A DNA stretch of 7,179 nucleotides from Burkholderiales bacterium (GTDB lineage Bacteria > Pseudomonadota > Gammaproteobacteria > Burkholderiales > Burkholderiaceae). Positions within the stretch are counted from its first letter, which is position 1, and each line of letters starts with the position of its first letter. The notes below the pieces were generated by a model. That model saw nothing but the letters and a program-made list of their open reading frames with translations, did no database searches and had not been told where the DNA came from. Below are positions 1 through 5,746 of the stretch, one piece after another. The stretch is taken from NCBI GenBank assembly GCA_947447845.1, contig CANFNO010000140.1, positions 1 to 7,179 on the forward strand, written 5' to 3'. Both the position numbers and the translations under genes were made by a program.

Positions 1-2
1 CG

Positions 3-614
3 GCGAACCACATCCAGCGACTCCCCCTGGTTCACGAACACGAAGCTGACATTTGGATGCAAACCCTGAGCGCGTGCAAGTGCGGGCATCTCCCGCTGAC
101 ATGGTGGGCACCACGTCGCCCACATATTGACCACCATCGCTCGGCCATCCGCAGGAGCGATCAACGGTTTTGATCTGCCCTCCATGTCGATGAGGCTAAT
201 GGCAGGAAGAGTCTGAGGAGGTGACGCTCCAGTCCAACCTGCCGCAAACAAAATGGTCCATGCGCTTATACCTGCCAACATTCCAATGAGCAGAGGCTTC
301 AAAAGTGCCGGCAGTTGGCGAATTCGCCACCCGGCCATTAGAAGCGCAGCCGTCAGCGCCGACCACATTTCAAAGCCACCATCGCGGATATCGAACACAG
401 ACCAAGGGTCATCCCGGTATGCGGAGAACCAGATGGCAACGAACACGGCCCGACCTGTCGGCACGGCCACCAAGGCCATGTCGAACAGAAGATCGGAAAT
501 GCCTATCTGGTGCTTTCTACCGGTCAGCCAACCCGCAGCAACGGCAATAAGCGCACAGGCCAGCAGGAGAATGTGCGCCAGTTGAAACGCAAGTGGTCCG
601 ATGTTGACGTTCAT
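3..614 (-). CDS. TlpA-family thiol-disulfide protein with N-terminal membrane domain (3' end off window)
   Basis: Partial gene: 204 codons are visible from ATG at 614 and the frame stays open to the low-coordinate edge, so the C-terminus is missing. Residues 1-130 are hydrophobic with about four likely membrane segments (roughly 8-30, 42-64, 83-96, 106-127). A thioredoxin-like domain then begins, with WCPPC at 168-172 inside a WATWCPPCQREMP stretch, the classic TlpA/ResA active site. Members of this family reduce or exchange disulfides in the periplasm, often for cytochrome c maturation or other extracytoplasmic cysteine proteins; the specific partner here is unknown. The membrane half is reminiscent of proteins I recall as TlpA fusions with an Lgt-like N-terminal region, but that resemblance is from memory. 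The start is 7 nt after the stop of the methyltransferase remnant with only a weak GAAAG Shine-Dalgarno. A thiol-redox protein fits a neighbourhood rich in CXXCH hemes, though it may predate the junction upstream. Confidence 0.85.
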   Translation of the reverse strand, partial: MNVNIGPLAFQLAHILLLACALIAVAAGWLTGRKHQIGISDLLFDMALVAVPTGRAVFVAIWFSAYRDDPWSVFDIRDGGFEMWSALTAALLMAGWRIRQLPALLKPLLIGMLAGISAWTILFAAGWTGASPPQTLPAISLIDMEGRSKPLIAPADGRAMVVNMWATWCPPCQREMPALARAQGLHPNVSFVFVNQGESLDVVR

Positions 615-621
615 GTGGCTT

Positions 622-1053
622 TCAGCGCAAGGAATAGCGGCGTACGCCCACTAGTCCAACGACTGCGGATCGACCCTTGTGTCCGTCGCCCACTTTCAGT
701 TCAGTCTCGCACTCATCCAATATTTGGATTTCCAAATCGCCAAACGCTTCACGTAACGTTTCAGGGGCGTACAGATGCGAGAGTACAGAAGATCCTCCGG
801 TACGGTATTCAAGTTGCTTGGGGGTATACCACAGCAATGTCAGCGAGCCACCGGGCTTGAGGCTACGGACCATATTGGCAAAAAGCCTGGTGTGAAGGTC
901 CGGATCTGCAAAATGCACAAAGATGGTCGCCACACCATCGTGGTGATTCTGGGGCCAGGAATAGTCGTCCCAACTGGCAACGGTAATGTTCACGTTGGCC
1001 TGGCTATCCATGACAAGACGCCGCGCCTTGGCAACGCCCTCCTCGGAGATGTC
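622..1053 (-). pseudogene. 5'-truncated SAM-dependent methyltransferase remnant
   Basis: An open frame of about 143 codons resembles the C-terminal two thirds of small class I SAM-dependent methyltransferases (roughly 200 residues). Recognisable parts are DISEEGVAKARRL (acidic end of strand 2 and the following helix), DGVATIFVHFADPDLHTRLF, the LKPGG turn, YTPKQLEYRTGG and the terminal GHKGRSAVVGLVG. The N-terminal 55-60 residues, which should carry the glycine-rich SAM-binding motif I, are absent. Upstream of DIS the same frame only reads the 3' end of the rhodanese gene out of frame, and the residues there look nothing like the family. The first in-frame ATG (1011) comes after the lost region and has no convincing ribosome site; GTG codons further up overlap the previous gene. 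The remaining frame has no internal stop, so the loss may be recent, or a short protein may still be made. Methyltransferase activity is unlikely. Stop codon is TGA at 624-622. Confidence 0.75.
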
Positions 1054-1057
1054 ACCC

Positions 1058-1072
1058 TTGCACTCTGTGCAA
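1058..1072. repeat. Perfect 6-bp-stem hairpin directly after the rhodanese-gene stop
   Basis: TTGCAC, a three-base loop and GTGCAA form a perfect inverted repeat that begins at the base after the TGA stop of the YeeE-rhodanese gene and ends 4 nt before methyltransferase homology starts. No T-run follows on the minus strand (the next bases are GGGTGAC), so it is not a normal intrinsic terminator. It could be a weak attenuating or mRNA 3'-end structure, or a scar of the junction; six base pairs can also occur by chance. Confidence 0.4.
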
Positions 1073-2425
1073 TCAACCACAACCGCCACCGCCTTTGTCC
1101 CGCTTGAGTTGCAACACGATACGCGGTTCAAACGTGAGCTTCTCGTTTTCAATAGGACTGGGGGCACACGATTTGTAGCGGTCTCCTAGCGCCGCTTTGA
1201 AGGCATAGCGCAGTTGATCTTCACCCGCCTGGGCGACAGGCTTAAGCACGGGGTCCTCTGCACCAAAGGTGGCGATCCAGTTGTTAACGCCTCCTTCGAG
1301 CACATAGACGTTTGGCACCCGGTTGGCCACCAGTAGTTTCCAGGCCTGTGTGGCCGCCTTTTCGTCATTGCCAATGGTGATGAATACTGTGTTGGCCGCT
1401 GGCTCGGTCAAAAATGCGCCTACCTTGTCCTGCAAACGCGCCAAGGGCACGTTAATGGCCCCAACCATGTGATAGAGGTTGTAGTCGGCTTCATTACGCA
1501 CATCCAGATAGATCGGTTTGATGGATTGCTGGAAGCGTGCCTTAAAAGCCTCTGCTGGAGACACAAATGCCAGCCGGGCCGACAACATGCCATCTGCGCT
1601 AAGCGTGCGGGTCACCATCTGAGGTTTGGCCACAGGTGCAGTGCTTTGGGCTACCGGAGCGGCCATGGGGGACTTTGCATTTCCGGCAGTCAAGGCCGGT
1701 TCGCTGCGCTTGAACTGTGCGCTCTGGTAGCGCGCTTCAATCGAGGGGGTGCCGATCAGCACCACGCCAAACGCCATCAAGGCCAGCGCCACGGCACCTA
1801 GTTTGCGCATGCCAGGCTCACGCGTCAGATCTTTATTGGCTACCAGCCGTTCGATTTGCTCTGCGCCCCAAAGCAGCGCCAGCGCCACCAGCACGATGAC
1901 CACCACAACCTTGGGTGCGGTGGTGTTGAACACCTGATCGAGCGTGAGGCGACCCAGATATCCGGTTGTGTTGTACCAGCCGTCAAAGAGCTTTTCGGTC
2001 TCGCCAAAAATGAAGGCGCCAACAAAGCCACCGGCCATGAACATCATGCCGTCGATGCGTCCGGTGGAGGCCGAGGCCAGCGAAGTCGTTGGACAAAAAC
2101 CGCCGACGATAAAGCCTACGCCCATGATCAATCCGCCGAGCAAACCGGAGTCGATATAAGTGGGGTTGACCCACACGTGGCTGAAATCCACCACGCCCAA
2201 CCCGACAGCGCCAAACAGCAACACGAGCGCCACGGCGATGGCGGTAAACATCACCTTGAACACCGTGAGTTCGCGAAAGTAAAACTGACCGGCGAGCTTG
2301 CGCGAGTCGCCAAAACCGGCCATCTCCAGCGTCAGACCAAAGGAAAAGCCGATGAGGCCAAACACCAGGTAGGACCAGGGGTTGGCCGCGCTTACAACGG
2401 AAAGTGAGTCAAGTGGAAAGGTCAT
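1073..2425 (-). CDS. YeeE/YedE-family membrane transporter fused to a cysteine-less rhodanese-like domain
   Basis: This 450-residue protein has two parts. Residues 1-225 hold about six membrane segments (near 17-36, 56-78, 93-117, 125-141, 172-188, 208-225) and a YeeE/YedE (Sulf_transp) signature, GFIVGGFCPTTS, with Cys111 in the third segment. YeeE-type proteins import thiosulfate or related sulfur compounds in characterised cases. After the last segment, which has MRK on its presumed cytoplasmic side, comes an Ala/Pro-rich linker (about 250-270) and a rhodanese fold (about 282-388) with YLDVRNEADY, HMVGAINVPLARL and VYVLEGGVNNW. The loop that should carry the catalytic cysteine reads TIGNDEKAA, so the domain cannot form the usual persulfide. 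By the positive-inside rule the domain should be periplasmic. The tail has Cys420 and ends GGGGCG with Cys449. ATG at 2425 is preferred over the TTG at 2461 because AGGAG lies 6 nt upstream. It follows the small YeeE gene by 36 nt and is probably its partner. The exact substrate is not determined. Confidence 0.88.
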   Translation of the reverse strand: MTFPLDSLSVVSAANPWSYLVFGLIGFSFGLTLEMAGFGDSRKLAGQFYFRELTVFKVMFTAIAVALVLLFGAVGLGVVDFSHVWVNPTYIDSGLLGGLIMGVGFIVGGFCPTTSLASASTGRIDGMMFMAGGFVGAFIFGETEKLFDGWYNTTGYLGRLTLDQVFNTTAPKVVVVIVLVALALLWGAEQIERLVANKDLTREPGMRKLGAVALALMAFGVVLIGTPSIEARYQSAQFKRSEPALTAGNAKSPMAAPVAQSTAPVAKPQMVTRTLSADGMLSARLAFVSPAEAFKARFQQSIKPIYLDVRNEADYNLYHMVGAINVPLARLQDKVGAFLTEPAANTVFITIGNDEKAATQAWKLLVANRVPNVYVLEGGVNNWIATFGAEDPVLKPVAQAGEDQLRYAFKAALGDRYKSCAPSPIENEKLTFEPRIVLQLKRDKGGGGCG

Positions 2426-2431
2426 GGTCTG

Positions 2432-2436
2432 CTCCT
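2432..2436 (-). promoter_or_regulatory. Ribosome binding site deciding the YeeE-rhodanese start
   Basis: AGGAG on the minus strand, 6 nt before ATG at 2425. It selects this ATG over the in-frame TTG at 2461, which directly abuts the previous stop codon and would add 12 polar residues. Confidence 0.7.
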
Positions 2437-2461
2437 GATGGAATGGCCCGGCGTCTGGCAA

Positions 2462-3001
2462 TCAAATCCAGAGCTTGCGCACGAAGTACGCAAGCAGATA
2501 GGCGCCCGCAAAGATGGCCAGCATGATCAGCCAGGAGCCCGCTGCCAGCGTTGCACCTCCCGATAATGCTTGGCCAGAAGTGCAGCCGCGGGCCAGGCGC
2601 GCGCCGTACAGAAAAATCATTCCGCCTACAAAGGCCAAGGCCCAACGCTGGCGGTCGGAAATGCGTGGCCCCTTGTTGGTAACGAGCTTAAGCCGGCCAT
2701 TCCATAGCCCAGAAACAAAGCCCCCCAGCAAGGCGCCGAAGAACACCGGCACGATCCAATCGTCGAGCGGATTCTTGTCGCCACCCGCCATCTTGAGCAG
2801 GTAAGGTGTCTGGTCCACATGGGCAGGCGCCACCAGATCTACCAAGGCAGCGTCAAGCCGACTGGTTGCGCCAGAAGAGCCCAGACCATTGCCGGTGAAC
2901 AAAAAGGCCAGAAAAAGCACCACGCCCAGAATGGCACCTGCCAGATAGGGGTGCAGGTAGGCTTTCTCGGGCCGGTGAAAGAGTGATCGGATAGCGTTCA
3001 T
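2462..3001 (-). CDS. Small YeeE/YedE-family membrane protein (half-transporter)
   Basis: A 179-residue integral membrane protein with about four membrane segments (near 17-37, 82-100, 118-137, 151-174). The ARGCTSGQALSGGA stretch around Cys140 matches the conserved cysteine motif of the YeeE/YedE (Sulf_transp) family; in characterised thiosulfate importers such cysteines line the substrate path. Full-length YeeE proteins are about twice this long, so this looks like a half-size member working with the next gene, which supplies the second cysteine motif. Such split pairs are known in the family. It begins 21 nt after the stop of the cytochrome c-b fusion with GGGAGA 5 nt before the ATG. A soluble-looking loop at about residues 40-80 separates the first two segments. 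The transported compound is inferred (thiosulfate, or another reduced sulfur species) from family and context. Confidence 0.87.
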   Translation of the reverse strand: MNAIRSLFHRPEKAYLHPYLAGAILGVVLFLAFLFTGNGLGSSGATSRLDAALVDLVAPAHVDQTPYLLKMAGGDKNPLDDWIVPVFFGALLGGFVSGLWNGRLKLVTNKGPRISDRQRWALAFVGGMIFLYGARLARGCTSGQALSGGATLAAGSWLIMLAIFAGAYLLAYFVRKLWI

Positions 3002-3006
3002 ACGGA

Positions 3007-3012
3007 TCTCCC
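3007..3012 (-). promoter_or_regulatory. Ribosome binding site of the small YeeE gene
   Basis: GGGAGA on the minus strand, 5 nt before ATG at 3001, inside the 21-nt gap after the cytochrome c-b fusion gene. It supports separate translation initiation within one transcript. Confidence 0.6.
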
Positions 3013-3022
3013 AAGGGGTTGG

Positions 3023-5746
3023 CTATGCATGGTCTTCAACTTCTTCGACGCCGGTCACCATGGCGCGAATGCCTTCCAGTGGTGTGGGACCGGTGGTCGT
3101 GAGATAGACGTGACCGACGATGAAGGTGGCAAAGAACCAGGCAGCCAGCGCATGCACAGGTGCTATCACCGGCAGACCGCCCAGCAAGGCCACCAGATCG
3201 GGCCGGTATTGCGCACCCCAGATCAGCGTGCCGGTCACAATTTGCAGTGGTAGCAGCACATTGAGAATGCCGAAGTAGGTGAGCTTCTGGATCGGGTTCA
3301 TGCGGTCATCGGGCCGCTTCTCGAACGGGTGCGGCTCGCCCTTGAAGATGCCCGAGACGTAATACGCGCTCTGCCGCATCGAGTCGTGAATGAAGCCCTG
3401 CGGACGCGGCAGGTATTCACGCATGCGCTCGGTGGCCAGGTGATAGAAAAGCGAAAGCGCAGCGTTCACCACCAGCAGCACGGCCAGTACGTTGTGCAGC
3501 GTGACCATGGCCGGGAATGCATCGGCATTGAACCAGTCCGGACGGTGAATCACGATGCCCGTAGCCAGCAGCGTCACGATGCTGATGGCCTGTAACCAGT
3601 GCCAGAAGCGTCGGTAGGCGTCATACATTTGCACCGGGTGCGTGGGATGTGGCACAGGCGGCCGCTTGCGCCAAGCCAGGAATCGCATCAAACCGTGTCC
3701 GCTCACCCCCAGCAAAGTGCCCACGAATGCCAGTAAGCCGAGGCCATCAACCCAGCCGAGACCGCTGGCGCCAAACACGTACAAAGCGTCACGCGCGGGC
3801 ACGGGTTGGTAGCGCAGCGCGCCGTCGGTGTCACGCACCAGCTCGCCGGTGGGCGCCACATTGGTGTCGCGTTCCATGTGCGGCATGACGGGCGCAAAGC
3901 TGGTCAGCGCCATGCCTTTTTGCATGCGCGACTGCTTGCTATGGCAGGCCGCGCAATCCCGCAGCACATGGTCACCCCGCGCAACCCCGTGGTTAATGGC
4001 GTAGGGTTGCACCTGGCCATCCATGCGCGGGCTCTTCAAGCCCAGGGCCAGCAGGCGTGCCTTCACAGCTTCTTGTTTTTGCGCTGTATCGACGCGCAAT
4101 TCATCCACGCTCAGCTTGCCATTCTTGTCGGCGTCAAACGCGGACAGGATGTCGGCCACATAAGCACGGTTGGCATCTGAGTTGCTGCCGAAATAGGCCG
4201 TTTGCAGATCGGCCTGGCGGACCGGGCGGGTATTTCCTTTGGCGTCGTCGTAAATCCAGTAAAAGCTGGTGATCAGGTTGTATGGCGCCAAGGCGGTTGC
4301 TGCTTGTGCGCCCTCTTGTCGTGCCAGCAAAACGGGAACGTAGCCCCCCACCAGCGACTGCACATTGCCCGGTTTTCCCTGCACGCCACGGCAACTCTTT
4401 GCAGGTTGGGCATCCGGGGTCAGCACCGTCCAGTCATAGGCCTGAATAGCGGGCGCATATTGTTGCGGGATGTGACACGTCTCGCAAGCCAGCGCGGCCA
4501 TGTGGGTTGACACATAGGGCAACCAGCTTGAATGGCCGGACGCGTCGTGACAGGTGTCGCAGCGGCGCATCTCGCCATGAACCGCGGACGTGGTGTGGCT
4601 GCGGGCACCGGGGCCGCGCGCAAAGTCGTGATCAGGCTTTTGCAGGTACTGACCGATGTCCACGGTGCGCGGGTCGTAGCGCAGGTGGTCCGGGCGACTA
4701 CCCAGGTCACCGCGGGCGTGTGCCGGATTGTTCAGCGCATGGTGGCAGTCCGTGCATTGCAACTGGCGCTCGGCGTGCACGTCCCATGACCGGTTCAGGC
4801 TTTCCTTGTTGGCCAGATTCACGCCAGATAGTTTGATGCGCTGGCCTGAAATTACCTGGCCGGTGGTCGCGGTTTGCGGCTGATCCAGATCGCAAGCGCT
4901 GACCTGAATAGGTGTCTTGCCGCCCGGGTGCGCTTCGCCGTGGCAGGCCGCGCAATTGGCATTGGTGGGATCCTGCACCGCAAGTTTGCGGCCATCAAGC
5001 AGACCGTCTGCGGTAAACGCTGCGCGGTTCCAGTTCCAGCCCTTTGCCTTGCCGCTCGCGGGTTCCACGATCCCCAGACCAAGCAGGGTGGCCGTGTTGG
5101 CGTCGCCAAACCTGCCAGCGCCAATGGCTTCGGCCCTTGCTTCCAAATTGGGCTTGGCAATGTGGCACAGGAAACAATTCATTTCCATGGTGCCCGAGGC
5201 ATTCCAGTCCCAGGCAATGCGTTTTCCATCGGGCGACAACAGCGATGCTTCTGGGTCGTTGGCGTTGGCTATCCTGCTCTTTAAGGGCGAGCCATCGCGC
5301 CCCATAAGGGCTGGCCCGCCGCCCACCACGCGCGTGCCATTGGCCATGAGCCAGGCGGGGGTGGACAAGTCCAAAAGCTCGTCACCCGTCAGCGTGAGGT
5401 AACGGTAGCGCAGCGGGTCCCAGCGGCCAAAGAAGCCTTTTCCCGCACTCAATTTGCCCTTGGTCGCAGTGCCAAATTGGTTCAAACCCAGATCCGCGTG
5501 GAAAGCGTGGTCGGCAATGTAGGCCGAATCGTGGCACTGCCCGCAGGTCTTCAAGGTGGACACCGCTTGCCCCGATTGCAGCACGCTCACGCCTTCTGCA
5601 TCGCGCAGTGCTATGGCCGGGTGCATTGTTTGGAGTGCCGGGCTTGCTGCATGGGCGGCGCTCAATACGGCGGCGCCTGCCATCATCGCCAGACTAAGAC
5701 GAATGCTCGTCATGCCGAGTCGGCTGAAGCTACTGGTCGGGTTCAT
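3023..5746 (-). CDS. Seven-heme cytochrome c / cytochrome b561-type fusion with EF-hand loop
   Basis: A 907-residue membrane-anchored electron carrier. A signal peptide covers about residues 1-33 (hydrophobic run ending in AHA, then ASPA). The periplasmic part has seven CXXCH heme sites: CGQCH 68-72, CFLCH 191-195, CAACH 265-269, CTDCH 331-335, CDTCH 396-400, CETCH 421-425 and CAACH 598-602. Between the sixth and seventh lies DADKNGKLSVDE (538-549), a textbook EF-hand calcium loop. A membrane segment near 661-683 leads into a four-helix cytochrome b domain (about 714-733, 745-768, 821-843, 861-883); candidate b-heme ligands are His716, His751, His865 and His879, the last two 14 residues apart as usual in this family. 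It probably links the quinone pool to the octaheme protein encoded just upstream, whose stop overlaps this start (ATGA). Direction of electron flow is not shown by sequence. The motif pattern also resembles the octaheme protein with its second heme deleted. Confidence 0.9.
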   Translation of the reverse strand: MNPTSSFSRLGMTSIRLSLAMMAGAAVLSAAHAASPALQTMHPAIALRDAEGVSVLQSGQAVSTLKTCGQCHDSAYIADHAFHADLGLNQFGTATKGKLSAGKGFFGRWDPLRYRYLTLTGDELLDLSTPAWLMANGTRVVGGGPALMGRDGSPLKSRIANANDPEASLLSPDGKRIAWDWNASGTMEMNCFLCHIAKPNLEARAEAIGAGRFGDANTATLLGLGIVEPASGKAKGWNWNRAAFTADGLLDGRKLAVQDPTNANCAACHGEAHPGGKTPIQVSACDLDQPQTATTGQVISGQRIKLSGVNLANKESLNRSWDVHAERQLQCTDCHHALNNPAHARGDLGSRPDHLRYDPRTVDIGQYLQKPDHDFARGPGARSHTTSAVHGEMRRCDTCHDASGHSSWLPYVSTHMAALACETCHIPQQYAPAIQAYDWTVLTPDAQPAKSCRGVQGKPGNVQSLVGGYVPVLLARQEGAQAATALAPYNLITSFYWIYDDAKGNTRPVRQADLQTAYFGSNSDANRAYVADILSAFDADKNGKLSVDELRVDTAQKQEAVKARLLALGLKSPRMDGQVQPYAINHGVARGDHVLRDCAACHSKQSRMQKGMALTSFAPVMPHMERDTNVAPTGELVRDTDGALRYQPVPARDALYVFGASGLGWVDGLGLLAFVGTLLGVSGHGLMRFLAWRKRPPVPHPTHPVQMYDAYRRFWHWLQAISIVTLLATGIVIHRPDWFNADAFPAMVTLHNVLAVLLVVNAALSLFYHLATERMREYLPRPQGFIHDSMRQSAYYVSGIFKGEPHPFEKRPDDRMNPIQKLTYFGILNVLLPLQIVTGTLIWGAQYRPDLVALLGGLPVIAPVHALAAWFFATFIVGHVYLTTTGPTPLEGIRAMVTGVEEVEDHA

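Noticed and set aside
253..860. Several overlapping plus-strand open frames of 81-116 codons
   Set aside because: They overlap each other and the TlpA-like gene and methyltransferase remnant, whose minus-strand translations carry clear family motifs.
1058..1072. Intrinsic terminator after the rhodanese gene
   Set aside because: The stem is only 6 bp and is followed by GGGTGAC rather than a T-run on the transcribed strand.
1054..1167. Extending the methyltransferase upstream to a start at 1167
   Set aside because: Residues encoded before 1053 come from the rhodanese 3' end read in another frame and do not resemble a methyltransferase N-terminus or supply SAM motif I.
1856..2407. Plus-strand open frame of 183 codons opposite the YeeE-rhodanese gene
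   Set aside because: His/Gln/Lys-rich with no domain and no ribosome site; it is the complement of hydrophobic membrane-segment codons.
4380..4395. Possible extra heme site at the KSCRGVQG segment of the c-b fusion
   Set aside because: A single cysteine with no second Cys or following His; the motif is not CXXCH.
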